A stretch of 64,000 nt of DNA. It comes from Gaiellasilicea sp963763755. Its GTDB lineage: Bacteria; Actinomycetota; Thermoleophilia; Gaiellales; Gaiellaceae. The stretch is from contig CAVXQE010000012.1 of NCBI GenBank assembly GCA_963763755.1, positions 806,001 through 870,000 of the forward strand, given 5' to 3'. Below are positions 8,298-16,919 of the stretch, in pieces. The notes under the pieces were generated by a model. The model was not told the origin of the DNA and made no database searches. It worked only from the letters and a program-made list of their open reading frames with translations. Position 1 is the stretch's first letter, and each line of letters begins with the position of its first letter. The position numbers and the translations under genes were made by a program.

Positions 8298-8702
8298 TCA
8301 AGCAGAGGTAGCGCGAGTCGAGTCGAGCTCGCGGGCGAGGTCGGCGACTCGCTGCTCGATCTCGTCGCGGAGCTCACGCACCCTCTCCACCGACTTCCCG
8401 GCCGGATCCTCGAGGTTCCAGTCGGTGTAGCTCTTGCCCGGGAGGACCGGGCAGACGTCGCCGCAGCCCATCGTCACCACCACGTCGGCCCAGGCCGCGT
8501 CGGCGTCCGGCTGGAGTTGCCTCGGCACGCGATCCGAGAGCTCGAAGCCACGTTCGCGCATCACCTCGACGACCTCGGGATCCAGGTGTGCTTCGGCGTG
8601 GCTACCGGCAGAGCGCACGTTGTGGCCACCCAGCCGCTCGAGGAAGGCATGCGCCATCTGCGAGCGTCCTGCGTTGCCGACGCAGAGGAAGAGAACGTTC
8701 AA
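8298..8702 (-). CDS. arsC: Arsenate reductase, low-molecular-weight phosphatase type
   Basis: A 134-residue enzyme of the LMW-PTP-like arsenate reductase family that reduces arsenate using thioredoxin-type thiols. The P-loop is CVGNAGRS (C-x5-R) at residues 7-14. The MGCGDVCP segment gives the resolving cysteines, and DWNLEDPAG holds the general-acid Asp. It lies 8 bp upstream of tig on the same strand, so it may be read into the tig operon. No other ars gene is nearby, so a general phosphatase role cannot be excluded. Confidence 0.85.
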   Translation of the reverse strand: MNVLFLCVGNAGRSQMAHAFLERLGGHNVRSAGSHAEAHLDPEVVEVMRERGFELSDRVPRQLQPDADAAWADVVVTMGCGDVCPVLPGKSYTDWNLEDPAGKSVERVRELRDEIEQRVADLARELDSTRATSA

Positions 8703-8722
8703 CGCGGACGTAGGGTAACCGC

Positions 8723-9316
8723 GTGCGGCTTTTCGTTCTCACCCGTCACGGTCAGTCGGAGCTCAACGTCACGCGTCATGTGAACGGCGACCCGACCGTG
8801 TCGGTGAAGCTGACCTACCAGGGCGAGGAGGAGTCGACCCGTCTCGGAGCCGAACTCGCCGGAATCGAGCTCGACCTCTGCGTCCATACGCGCTTCGGTC
8901 GAACGCGCCAGACGGCCGAGTTGGCGCTGGCAGGACGGAGCGTGCCGCTCGACGTCGAGCCTCTCCTGGACGACGTCGACGTCGGCGACCTCGAAGGCAA
9001 GGCGATCGACGACTACCGGGCATGGAAGCGAGCCCACACGCGTGCCGACCCCTTTCCGGGCGGCGAGAGCCTCGACGACGCCGCCCAGCGCTACGCGCGC
9101 GCGTACGAGCGCCTGCTCGCACGCCCCGAGCAGCGGATTCTCGTCGTCTGCCACGAGATCCCTGTCCGCTACGCGGTCAACGCCGCGTCGGGCTCGGACG
9201 AGCTCGACGGCCCCGTGCACGAGATCGCGAACTGCGTCCCCTACCTCTTCGACGAGGAAGGGCTCGAGCGCGCCGTGGCGGGGATCCGCCGCAGCGCGCC
9301 GCTAGCCACTTCCTAG
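8723..9316 (+). CDS. Histidine phosphatase (phosphoglycerate mutase-like) family protein
   Basis: A 197-residue protein of the histidine phosphatase superfamily. The phospho-accepting site is LTRHGQSELN at residues 6-15, and the second catalytic His is in VVCHEIPVRY. Between them lie the conserved Arg (TRFGRTRQTA) and acid residues. It probably removes phosphate from a small metabolite; the substrate is unknown. The GTG start at 8723 is directly before the family's first strand. It is divergent from arsC and overlaps the next convergent gene by 4 nt. Confidence 0.85.
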   Translation: MRLFVLTRHGQSELNVTRHVNGDPTVSVKLTYQGEEESTRLGAELAGIELDLCVHTRFGRTRQTAELALAGRSVPLDVEPLLDDVDVGDLEGKAIDDYRAWKRAHTRADPFPGGESLDDAAQRYARAYERLLARPEQRILVVCHEIPVRYAVNAASGSDELDGPVHEIANCVPYLFDEEGLERAVAGIRRSAPLATS

Positions 9317-9744
9317 ACCACTGCCGGCTGTGCCGAAGCGTCGGCGCCTTGCGTCTTCCAGACGCTGTTGAGCCCGCTCTGCATGTAGGCGAACATCACC
9401 GGCGAGATCACGATGTACAGGACCACGCCGAGCCAGCCGTTGATCGGCATCTGACCGCTCAACCGTTGCGACGCCTGCACGCGCTGGAAGGTCGTCACCG
9501 TCGTCCAGATCGCGGGCACGATCACGAGTCCACCCGGAAAGAGTGCGAGGGTGGACTTGCCGGGGCTGTCCCCGAGCTCGCTCGTGCCGAGCGCACGACC
9601 GTAGTCGGCCATCTCCCGGTTGATGTAGTACCACCAGAAGATCAGATAGATCCCGAGCGTGATGACGGAGAAGATCGCCACCGCGACCGGGCTGCGGACC
9701 TTGGCCGTCGCGCCGGCACCGGCGATCTGGATCTGCTGGGCCAT
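9313..9744 (-). CDS. DUF4234 small membrane protein
   Basis: A 143-residue protein with two or three membrane segments: AVAIFSVITLGIYLIFWWYY, a central hydrophobic stretch (LFPGGLVIVPAIW) and GVVLYIVISPVMFAYMQSGL. The pattern of a short polar head, the LGIYLIFWWY helix and C-terminal helices matches the DUF4234 family. Function is unknown. ATG 9744 is chosen; upstream in-frame sequence has no coding character. Confidence 0.75.
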   Translation of the reverse strand: MAQQIQIAGAGATAKVRSPVAVAIFSVITLGIYLIFWWYYINREMADYGRALGTSELGDSPGKSTLALFPGGLVIVPAIWTTVTTFQRVQASQRLSGQMPINGWLGVVLYIVISPVMFAYMQSGLNSVWKTQGADASAQPAVV

Positions 9745-9817
9745 GTCGGTGTTCCTCTCTCTCGACGAACGTGTGAAGAGGCGAGTCTGACCGACGGACA
9801 AGACGGTAAGGGAGAGG

Positions 9818-9891
9818 GGTGGCGAACGGGACTCGAACCCGCGACCACCGGGACCACAACCCGGGGCTCTACCAACTGAGCTACCGCCACC
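9818..9891 (-). tRNA. tRNA-His (GTG)
   Basis: A full cloverleaf on the minus strand. The anticodon stem CCGGG/CCCGG encloses the loop TTGTGGT. There is an extra G at position -1 paired with the discriminator C, the hallmark of tRNA-His. The T-arm GGTTCGAGTCC is intact. No encoded CCA. Confidence 0.97.
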
Positions 9892-9950
9892 TCGCGGTGC
9901 AAAGGATAGCTATGAGTCGTGGGGCATACTGGCCGCCATACTCGGCACAG

Positions 9951-10022
9951 GGCCCCGTAGCTCAGTGGATAGAGCGGCAGGCTTCGAACCTGCGCGCGGA
10001 GGTTCGATTCCTCCCGGGGCCA
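9951..10022 (+). tRNA. tRNA-Arg (TCG)
   Basis: Acceptor GGCCCCG pairs with CGGGGCC. The anticodon stem GCAGG/CCTGC encloses the loop CTTCGAA, giving anticodon TCG for CGA codons. The T-loop GGTTCGATTCC is normal. No encoded CCA. Confidence 0.96.
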
Positions 10023-10045
10023 CTCGTCTTGTGTTCTGGATCGCG

Positions 10046-10840
10046 CTAGACGCCGGCGGACTCGTGCACGTATCTCGCGCGCGCCGACGCGAGAATCCGC
10101 TCGGCATGCGCCGGCATCTCGGCGCTCACCCACATCAAGGCGAGTTGCGCAGTGGGAACCTCGTTCGTCTCGCCGCTCCGGCCTGACATCAGCGCGTAGA
10201 CCTTGCCGGCATCTGGCCCGAGCGCCTCGTCGAGAGCAGCGTCTACTGCCCGCTGGAGCCGGGCGGCGTCCTCTGCAGGCTGAACGTGCGAATGCGCTCG
10301 GCAGACCTCGGGCAGGACCGAGGCCTGCGTCACGCGATCGAAGATGTCGAGGTGATACGCGCAGAGGAGCGAGAAACGCCGCCGCTGCGCAAGTCCGTTC
10401 CACAAACGTTCGAGCCCAGCGGCGCTCTCCGGGTCACCGCGCCGGCAGAGAAGGTCGACCATTTCCCCGAAGGCGCGGATCGGCCGGCCGGGGAAGCGCT
10501 CCTCGACCTGGTCCATCAGTCCACCTATGACCCGCTCGAAGCCGTCCCGCGAAGGCGAGCCGTCGACCATGATCGCCGCCAACGTCTCATCCGCGTCGGC
10601 GAGTCGGAGCAGCCCTCGTTCCTCGAGCTCCTTCTCGCCCCAGCCGCGGAGGGCCAGCCGCTCGGCGAAGCGGCTCCAGTGCTCAGGGGTCGCGATCACG
10701 ACCGCGGGCTCACCACGATCGAAGCCCGCGGCCAGGTAGGCACCGACCGACTGCGCGAGCTCGCCGACGTCGCCGTACACGTGAGCGCCGTGATCAGACG
10801 GTGCAGAGGCCCGCAGGAACTGCGTCCAGGCGGAGTTCAT
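10046..10840 (-). CDS. MEDS-domain sensory protein (DcmR-like)
   Basis: A 264-residue soluble protein. The first 160 residues match the MEDS sensory domain first described in methanogens and methylotrophs: HGAHVYGDVGELAQSVGAYL, GEPAVVIATPEHWSRF and the later FGEMVDLLCRRG. The fold is RecA/KaiC-like without a full Walker A. No DNA-binding or kinase domain follows, so it is probably a stand-alone sensor or partner of a histidine kinase such as the one at 19979-23897. The start ATG at 10840 is well placed. Confidence 0.78.
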   Translation of the reverse strand: MNSAWTQFLRASAPSDHGAHVYGDVGELAQSVGAYLAAGFDRGEPAVVIATPEHWSRFAERLALRGWGEKELEERGLLRLADADETLAAIMVDGSPSRDGFERVIGGLMDQVEERFPGRPIRAFGEMVDLLCRRGDPESAAGLERLWNGLAQRRRFSLLCAYHLDIFDRVTQASVLPEVCRAHSHVQPAEDAARLQRAVDAALDEALGPDAGKVYALMSGRSGETNEVPTAQLALMWVSAEMPAHAERILASARARYVHESAGV

Positions 10841-10873
10841 GACCTCACCGACTGTAGTCCTTCCCTACCCGGG

Positions 10874-11573
10874 TTAGTAGCTAATCCTCACCGGGGTTCC
10901 GAGCGGGAGGATCCTTGCGAGCTTCGTAATTCCGGCGTTGCTGATCCGGATGCAGCCGTGGCTCGCGTTCGTGCCGAGCGAAGCCGGCTCGTTCGTGCCG
11001 TGGAGCCCGATCTGGCCGGGCCCGCCACCGAAGCTGTAGAGGACGTTCGAATGCGCCGAGAGGCCGAAGGCGTACGGGACCGTAAGCGCCGTTTGGATTC
11101 GGCTGCGCGAGCAGCTCGGCCAGGTAGTACGTCCCTGCAGGCGTCGGCACGATCGACCGGCCCACCCCCGCCGGCTCGTGGAGGATGATCTTCTTGCCGT
11201 TCCACACGGTGATCGTGTGGGCGCCGAGCGACACCCGAACCCGGTAGGTGTTGAGCGCGAGTGTGACCTGGGCATCACGGATCCAGCCGGTCGAGCCGTT
11301 GGGCCGCACCGGTAGATAGACCTTCTCCCAGCCCGGTCGACGCTCCTTCACGAGAAAGACGAGCGGACCGCCGTGGCCCGTTGGGTTCGAGAGCCGAAGG
11401 AATGCGCGCTTGGCGCTCGGCGTGCGGTAGACGGCGACGACCGGCACCTTCGCCTCCGCGACGATGCTCTCGTTCGGAGTGGCGGCGGATGCGGTCCCCG
11501 GAGCGGCAGCCGCAAGAAGTGCGGCTGCCGCTGCGAGAAACGCCGCCACGCGCGTGGCCGGCGCGATCCTCAT
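10874..11573 (-). CDS. L,D-transpeptidase (YkuD), secreted, one frame change
   Basis: Peptidoglycan cross-linking enzyme or anchoring transpeptidase. The N-terminal signal peptide (AAFLAAAAALLAAAAPGTASA) is followed by an SH3-like region, then the YkuD domain with RVSLGAHTITVWNGKKI. The catalytic stretch is HGTNEPASLGTNASHGCIRI, with the active His and Cys. A single-base change near 11095 separates the C-terminal catalytic part from the rest. The start ATG overlaps the stop of the upstream surface protein as ATGA, so the two are translated together. Confidence 0.88.
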
Positions 11574-12586
11574 CCGGTGAAGGAGGCTCCGACGGTGACA
11601 GGCTTCGCCGGCTTCGCCTTCTTGGTGACCTGCTTGACCTTGGGCTTCGCCTTCTTCTTGACGGTCTTCTGCGTGCCGAGGACCTCGCCCGCGACAACGG
11701 TGGCGAGGACACGGCTCGTGGCCGTGGCCTGCGCGCCGTTGCTCGCGGTCGCCGTTGTGACGGCGACGTTCAGGTACGTGCTGCCGTCACGAGCCCTCAG
11801 CAGGTGTGAGCAGGTGAACGTGAAGGACGCGCCCGGGTTGAGCACTGCGGCGCCGACCGGCTTGAGGGTTCCGGCATCGCAGCCGGGATCCGTGACGGTG
11901 GCCTTGATGGTGACGGTGCCCGTGTTCGTCACGGTCAGGCGGTAGTCGACGCGCTGGCCGACCGTGCCGCGGAGCGGGCCGCGGACGAATGCGCCCGTTG
12001 TACCGACCCGTTCCGTCTTCACGAGCGAGACCGCCGGCGGCGGGACCACGGCGGGCGGGACGACCGGCGGAGGCGGAGGCGTCACCGGCGGAGGCGGAGG
12101 CGTCACCGGCGGAGGCGGAGGCGTCACCGGCGGAGGCGGAGGCGGTCACCGGCGGAGGCGGCGGCGGCGGAGGCGGAGGAGGCGGCGGCGTGCAGTTGCC
12201 GCTCTGTGTCAGTGTCGCGAACCGAGGGTCCCCGGCAGCGGCTCCGTTAGCCCAGGGGCGGACCGCCTGGACCTTCAGGATCACCGACGTCTTGCTTCCG
12301 ATCGAGAACGTCCCCGAGAACTGGAAATTGTTGTCGCGGCCGAAATGGCCGCTTCCCACCTGGGTGTACGTCGCGCCGCCATCGGTCGAGGCCCAGACGC
12401 GGACGTCCGGGTTCGTGCGCGCAGCGGTCGTGATGTTGTTGTCGGTCCACGCCTCGCCGTGAAGCTCACCGTGCCTTGGCAGTCGACGCTTCCCCGAATC
12501 TCAGCATGATGCGCGAGCGCAGTGGACGCGAGCCAGCCGGCCAGCGTTAGAGCGCAGGCCAATGCCAGAAGAAGCCGCAGATTCAC
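11570..12586 (-). CDS. Secreted surface protein with PPPPPVT repeats and a DUF11-like domain (two frame changes)
   Basis: The protein starts at GTG 12586 after an AGGGGAG ribosome site. Order: signal peptide (LRLLLALACALTLAGWLAS), a short beta-rich N-terminal domain (VGSGHFGRDNNFQFSGTFSI), a proline-rich linker of PPPPPVT units, and a DUF11/Big-like domain (VDYRLTVTNTGTVTIKATVT). It ends in a Lys-rich tail (VKKKAKPKVKQVTKKAK). Frame changes lie near 12455 and at 12144, the latter a single extra G inside the repeat. The basic tail could bind cell-wall polymers. Coupling to the L,D-transpeptidase suggests cell-wall attachment or remodelling; this is inference. Confidence 0.7.
12063..12190. repeat. 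21-bp tandem repeat encoding PPPPPVT units
   Basis: Units of accggcggaggcggaggcgt plus one c run from 12063 to 12125 as three exact 21-bp copies. A fourth copy (12126-12147) is 22 bp because of one extra G. A degenerate GGC/GGA tract follows to 12190. On the minus strand it encodes a polyproline linker. Such repeats change copy number by slippage. Confidence 0.85.
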
Positions 12587-12697
12587 CTTTTTTCTCCCCT
12601 TTAGGTTTCGAAGCCCCACCTGGGTGACCGCGATGCCGCTCGCGGCTCCCAGCCTCAACTGTCAGTTAACCCCATGATTTGAAAGTTGGATACGGCT

Positions 12698-12709
12698 GGT
12701 TTGCAAACC
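12698..12709. promoter_or_regulatory. Perfect 12-bp palindrome upstream of the surface-protein operon
   Basis: The sequence ggtttgcaaacc is fully self-complementary. It lies about 112 bp upstream of the GTG start of the surface protein, in its non-coding leader. A second short inverted repeat (aactg-t-cagtt, 12657-12667) is closer to the gene. These are plausible protein-binding sites; no regulator can be named. Confidence 0.35.
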
Positions 12710-12767
12710 TAGACCTTCGGCTAATTTTCCGAGATAACATCCCGCCCACGCCCTATCCTTGACGTGC

Positions 12768-12851
12768 GCGGGCGTGGCGGAACTGGCAGACGCGCCGGGT
12801 TTAGGTCCCGGTGGGCTTCGGCCCTTGGAGGTTCAAGTCCTCTCGCCCGCA
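12768..12851 (+). tRNA. tRNA-Leu (TAG)
   Basis: An 84-nt type II tRNA with acceptor GCGGGCG/CGCCCGC. The anticodon stem CCGGG/CCCGG encloses the loop TTTAGGT, giving anticodon TAG. A long variable arm (TGGGCTTCGGCCCTT) is present. The T-arm is AGGTTCAAGTCCT. A TTGAC element just upstream may be part of its promoter. Confidence 0.97.
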
Positions 12852-12884
12852 CTCTGGCAACCGGGGCGGACGGCACCCTCCGGC

Positions 12885-13754
12885 TCAGGGAGGCGCGATC
12901 CCGTCGAGGACGTCCTCGAGGTCGGGTTCGGCTGGAATCGCCTCGGGCGCGTCCGCTGCGATCGAGCTGCGCGCGACAGCCTCGTAGACCTCCGCCATCG
13001 CCTCGAACAGAGCGGGCGTGAGACCCGCCGAAGCCTGCGTCGCCGCGATTTCCCGCATCTCGGCGACGAAGCGGTCGGCCTTCGTCGCCGAGACCGCGAG
13101 CGTGCGGGCGGCCCGGTCGATCTGCTGCGGGAACGAGTCGCCGAGGTCGTCGAGCACCTGCGGGAGCACGCCGTGCGCGTGCGCTGTCAGGAGCGCGTGC
13201 GCAAGCAGGGCACTCGAGCCCTTGTACATCGACGCCGTGCACATCTTCACGGCCGATGCGAGACCGACCGCCTCTCCGACCGTTCGGGCATCGATCCAGT
13301 CCGGAGCAGCCGCGGCGAGCGTCTGCCGCAGACCGACCGGAGAGGTAGACGCGCGTGCGGTAGTCGGAACGCGGCGGGCCGCCCGAGATCGAGCCGTCGA
13401 CCAGTTCGAGGTCCGCCGCGGCGAGCGCCTGCTCGAGCTCGCGCGCGGTTGCCGGCGAGACCGCGTTCCAGTCCGCGACGAGCGGGCGCGCGCCGGTTCG
13501 ACCCGCGGCTGCGGCGATCGCCGCGGCGGTGGCCCCCGCCTCGCCGGGTGGGACGATCGAGAGCATGAGCTCCGCCTCGCCGACGACTGCGTCGAGGTCC
13601 GGCAGAAGCTCGAGGCCCGCCTGCTCGGCGAGCGCGGCCGTGCGGGCGACTGCGGCCGTCGATGGTCGTGACGACGCGGTTCCCCGCAGCGCAGGTACGC
13701 AGCACCGACCGCGCTCCCCATCGCACCCGGGCTGACAATCCCGACGGTCTGCAT
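12885..13754 (-). CDS. NAD(P)-binding oxidoreductase with DUF1932 domain (three frame changes)
   Basis: Beta-hydroxyacid-dehydrogenase-like protein. The N-terminal Rossmann motif MQTVGIVSPGAMGSAVGAAY fits NAD(P) binding. The middle has the strand MLSIVPPGEAGATAAAIA. The C-terminal half (DARTVGEAVGLASAVKMCTA and SMYKGSSALLAHAL) is the DUF1932 helical domain found with 6-phosphogluconate-dehydrogenase-like N-termini. Frame changes occur near 13690, 13660 and 13345; each restores conserved text in another frame. Substrate unknown. ATG 13754 is the family start. Confidence 0.8.
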   Translation of the reverse strand: MQTVGIVSPGAMGSAVGAAYLRCGEPRRHDHRRPQSPARPRSPSRRASSFCRTSTQSSARRSSCSRSSHPARRGPPPRRSPQPRVEPARARSSRTGTRSRRQPRASSSRRSPRRTSNWSTARSRAARRVPTTARASTSPVGLRQTLAAAAPDWIDARTVGEAVGLASAVKMCTASMYKGSSALLAHALLTAHAHGVLPQVLDDLGDSFPQQIDRAARTLAVSATKADRFVAEMREIAATQASAGLTPALFEAMAEVYEAVARSSIAADAPEAIPAEPDLEDVLDGIAPP

Positions 13755-13826
13755 GCTAGGCGGCCGCACCAGAGTCGCCTGTGACGTTCATCGTCGGAGC
13801 CTAGACAGTCGATGACAGACCTGCGA

Positions 13827-13899
13827 TGCGCCCGGCAGGATTCGAACCTGCGACCAACGGATTAGAAGTCCGTCGCTCTGTCCTCTGAGCTACGGGCGC
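13827..13899 (-). tRNA. tRNA-Arg (TCT)
   Basis: Acceptor GCGCCCG/CGGGCGC with discriminator A. The anticodon stem ACGGA/TCCGT encloses the loop CTTCTAA, giving anticodon TCT for AGA codons. T-arm AGGTTCGAATCCT. No encoded CCA. Confidence 0.96.
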
Positions 13900-13926
13900 T
13901 CGCGGACAGCGTAACGCCGGTTGTGA

Positions 13927-14467
13927 CTAGGAACGAACGCCGAAGTCCGTGGTGATGATCATCACGTCGCGGCCGCCGTAGACGCCGGGTGCGCCGGCGA
14001 CGCTGACGGCTGAGAGGCCGACTTCGCGCCAGCGGGGCGTGAGGATGTTCGCCCGGTGAGCGGGGCTCTCCATCCAGAGCTCGAGCGCGCGGGAAGCGTC
14101 GACCGAGCCCGACGACCACAGCAGGTTCTCGCCGACCGACCAGTTGCCGTAGCTCTCCGCACCGTAGTAACGCTGGACGCGCTTCCAGAAGGCCGAGCCG
14201 TCACGCGACTCGTGCTCGAAGTAGCCGAACTTGCCCATGGAGCGCGAGTGCGCGTCGGCGGCGGCGGAAAGGGGCGGGGACAGGCGAACGGGAACGAGCC
14301 CGTGCGCGCGCCGGATCGCGTTCAGCTCCGACGAGAACGCCGCCTTCGAGCTGGTCGGCGGCTGCAAGGGTTCGCGCGGGCTTGCCGGCGGCGGTCGCGC
14401 CCACGGCGCCCACGCCGAGGAACGCAAGCGCGCAGATAGCCACAAGAGAGAAGACCCGACGTCCCAC
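13927..14467 (-). CDS. Secreted CAP-domain (SCP/PR1) protein, one frame change
   Basis: The signal peptide (MGRRVFSLVAICALAFLGVG) lies in one frame and the CAP domain in another, joined near 14350. The CAP domain runs from FSSELNAIRRAHGLVPVRLS through the conserved AHSRSMGKFGYFEHES and GENLLWSS to MESPAHRANILTPRWREVGL. Bacterial CAP proteins are extracellular and of uncertain activity, perhaps lipid binding or cell-wall related. A second CAP protein is at 19045-19514. Confidence 0.85.
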
Positions 14468-14550
14468 ATGCAGGCCATCGGCTGTTCAACTCCAACGCGG
14501 GATCACTAGTTTGAGGAATTTTCGTACGCGAAAGCGGTAGACCGCTCGGC

Positions 14551-15628
14551 CTAGATCGTCGTCGGCGTCGCGTCAGGTCTGCCTCGAGCACGTCGGTGCT
14601 CGAGCCAGTCGACGAGGATCACCTGGATGGTGCCGGCGACGGGGATCGCCGCCAGGGCGCCGATCACTCCAGCGATCTCGGCGCCGATCAGCACCGAGAT
14701 CAGCACGACGAGCGGCGAGAGCTGCACCGTCCGCCCGTAGACCACGGGCTGGAGAACGTGGTTCTCGAGCTGCTGGTAGACGATGAAGAAGATCAGCATG
14801 ATGATCCCGGAGGTCGTCGAGTCGAGAAACGCGACCGTCGTCACGAGGATCGCAGCGATGGTCGCGCCGGCGAGCGGGATCAGATCGAGGATCGCGACCA
14901 CGAGTCCCAGTGCGATCGCGAACGGGACACCGAGGATCAGGAGGGCGGTGGTCGAGGTGATGCCGGCGATCAAGCTGATCGAGAGATTGCCTGTGACGTA
15001 GCCGCCGATCGTGCGGTAGATCTCCTGCCCGATCGAGCGCCAGCGCGGCTGCTTCTCTTCGGGCAACGAGCCCGTAGATTCGCTCCATCCAGGCCGGTCC
15101 CTCGAGCAGCATGAAGAGGGTCAGGAACGCAATCGTGAGAGTCGCGATGACGGCGGTGATCACACCCTTGGTGACTGCGAGCGCGGTATTGGAGAGGCCG
15201 AGCACCTTCGTCGCACCCCCCTCGGAGAGCGCGTCGCGCACACGCTCCGTGATCTGGTACTCGCGCTCGAGGAAGCCGAGACGGCCCTTCCCCTCCGTCA
15301 GGTCCGCGACGTAACCCGGCACCGCGTCGATGAAGTCGTTGACCTGCGAGACGATCGTCGGGACGATGGTGGCGGCGACAGCGGCGATCGCAACGATCGC
15401 TCCGATGAACACGATCGAAACGGCCAGCCCACGCCGCTGGACCCCACGCCGCTGCAGCGCGTCGACGGCCGGATTGAGGGCGGTTGCGAGGAAGATCGCG
15501 ACGAAGATCCAGATCAGGATCCCCTGCGCCGCCTTTACGATTTGCAGGAGCAGAAACGCAGAGATGATGATCCCGAGCACGACGAGGACCGTGCGCGGAC
15601 GGAAGTGCACCAGGCGCTCCTCGAGCAT
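14551..15628 (-). CDS. AI-2E family transporter (one frame change)
   Basis: Polytopic membrane protein of the AI-2E/TqsA family of putative exporters or ion antiporters. Membrane segments are clear at the N-terminus (VLVVLGIIISAFLLL and ILIWIFVAIFLATALNPAV), then the long amphipathic region, then ITAVIATLTIAFLTLFMLLEG. The C-terminal half has TALLILGVPFAIALGLVVAI and LVVLISVLIGAEIAGVIGAL. The family's IPV-AGTIQVIL ending is present. A single-base change near 15070 splits it. The substrate cannot be inferred. Confidence 0.88.
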
Positions 15629-15680
15629 CGAGCGAGGATAGGCCTCGCCGCGGACGGTGCTCAGACGCTAGGTCGCGCGC

Positions 15681-15971
15681 CTAGGCCGTGTACTTCACGC
15701 CCAGACTCGCAATCACCTGAGCGCCCCGGGCTTGCGCGGCGCGGAGTGTCGGGTCCCAGCCCCCCGCGGCGTTGATGCCGCGGACCGCACCCGCGGTGTG
15801 GTTGGTGTTCGCGCCCAGGCCTGCGTGGCCGTTGTAGATGATTGCCTTCGAGTGACCCGCCGAGGCGACGGGCGCCGCCGAGACGGCGAGCGCGGCGGCG
15901 GCGGCGAGGATGCTGAGGATGCGGATCACGACGCGCCTCGCGCCTGCTGCCTTCTGCTTCTTACCGGTCAT
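15681..15971 (-). CDS. Small secreted protein of unknown function
   Basis: 96 residues with a basic N-terminus (MTGKKQKAAGARRVVIRI), a hydrophobic signal core (LAAAAALAVSAAPVASA) and a mature part of about 55 residues rich in Gly, Ala, Asn and His (GHAGLGANTNHTAGAVRG). No cysteines and no recognised domain. A good GGGGAGG-type ribosome site precedes the ATG. It could be a short extracellular structural or antimicrobial peptide, but nothing in the sequence decides this. Confidence 0.6.
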   Translation of the reverse strand: MTGKKQKAAGARRVVIRILSILAAAAALAVSAAPVASAGHSKAIIYNGHAGLGANTNHTAGAVRGINAAGGWDPTLRAAQARGAQVIASLGVKYTA

Positions 15972-16060
15972 GATTCCTCCCCTTCGTCGATGTCCTTGCT
16001 CTCAAAGACACCGGAAAGGGGCCGCGCATTCCGAGTAAACGGGAAGAACAAGAAGGGATT

Positions 16061-16537
16061 TCAGTCCGGAGTGGTGACCTGTTCTGTAGGCGCGGGTTCG
16101 ATCGGCTCGAGCGGCCCGACCTGCTGCAGCGCCTGGCTCCTTTCCTCCTCGAACTTGACGACCCAGACCGCGCCGGCGATCGCGAGGCTGATCGACGCGA
16201 CCATGGCCAGGTTCAGGCCCCAGCCGACCTGGACCAGCTCTCCGAGCTCGCCGCCGTCAGAAGATGCGTCATTCAGGTTCGACCGGTCGTACATCGCGAC
16301 GGCCGCTCCGAGCACTCCGCCGACGATCGCCACGAAGCCGGCTCGCGCCGTCTCACGCTTCCAAAGAAATACAGCTCCGGTGACGACGGCGATCGCGACC
16401 ACGAACCAGCCGTCATTGCTGCCGTCCGTCCCACTGACGGTGAGCGCGGGCACCTTGGCCCAGGGGCCGAACGAGCCGACCACCATCAGCGCGGCACTGC
16501 CGACGACCGACCAGAACAGAGCCTGCTGCCTTGTCAT
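16061..16537 (-). CDS. Four-helix membrane protein of unknown function
   Basis: 158 residues starting at ATG 16537 after GGAGG. Hydrophobic segments: ALFWSVVGSAALMVVGSFG, WFVVAIAVVTGAVFLW, FVAIVGGVLGAAVAMY and LNLAMVASISLAIAGAVWVV. The loop between helices 3 and 4 is acidic (NLNDASSDGGELGE). The C-terminus is a short Pro/Glu-rich tail. No family recognised. The longer upstream frame has no ribosome site and is rejected. Confidence 0.65.
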   Translation of the reverse strand: MTRQQALFWSVVGSAALMVVGSFGPWAKVPALTVSGTDGSNDGWFVVAIAVVTGAVFLWKRETARAGFVAIVGGVLGAAVAMYDRSNLNDASSDGGELGELVQVGWGLNLAMVASISLAIAGAVWVVKFEEERSQALQQVGPLEPIEPAPTEQVTTPD

Positions 16538-16777
16538 TAGATCCTCCGTCAGTTGAGTCGCGGCACGATTCGAGCCCGGCAACTGGTTCCATGTCCTGCT
16601 CCGTCGACTGAGATTATGAAGGTCACCGGACGCGACACCCCGAAGCTGGCACGACACGACCGCCTGCTACGTAGGCCGGTCGACCGGTACCGGACTTGCC
16701 TCTGTTGCGCGCCAGTCGATACCTCTGCGCAGCGGTTCTCAGCGGTTTGGAACGGCAGCCTGCAAACTTGCCCCAAG

Positions 16778-16813
16778 AAGCACGAAACCCGCTTCAGAAG
16801 GAGGTTTCGGCTT
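16778..16813 (-). terminator. Stem-loop downstream of tRNA-Gly, possible terminator
   Basis: Arms aagcacgaaacc and ggtttcggctt pair over 11 bp with one bulged A and a 13-nt loop, 12 nt past the tRNA-Gly 3' end on the transcribed strand. No T-run follows, so it may be a processing or Rho-type end. The rest of the 16538-16825 gap shows no credible gene on either strand. Confidence 0.3.
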
Positions 16814-16825
16814 GGTTGAGCCAGA

Positions 16826-16896
16826 AGCCGGTGGCGGGAATCGAACCCGCGTAACTAGCTTGGAAGGCTAGGGCTCTACCATTGAGCTACACCGGC
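16826..16896 (-). tRNA. tRNA-Gly (TCC)
   Basis: Acceptor GCCGGTG/CACCGGC with discriminator T. The anticodon stem CTAGC/GCTAG encloses the loop CTTCCAA, giving anticodon TCC. T-arm GGGTTCGATTCCC. No encoded CCA. Confidence 0.96.
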
Positions 16897-16919
16897 GCAG
16901 GTGACGTAGCGTAGCCGCC

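Noticed and set aside
12063..12190. CRISPR-like array
   Set aside because: Units are contiguous 21-bp coding repeats without spacers and translate to PPPPPVT.
16538..16825. Integrase remnant or attachment site next to tRNA-Gly
   Set aside because: No recombinase motif and no repeated tRNA 3' end was found; short ORFs on both strands look random.
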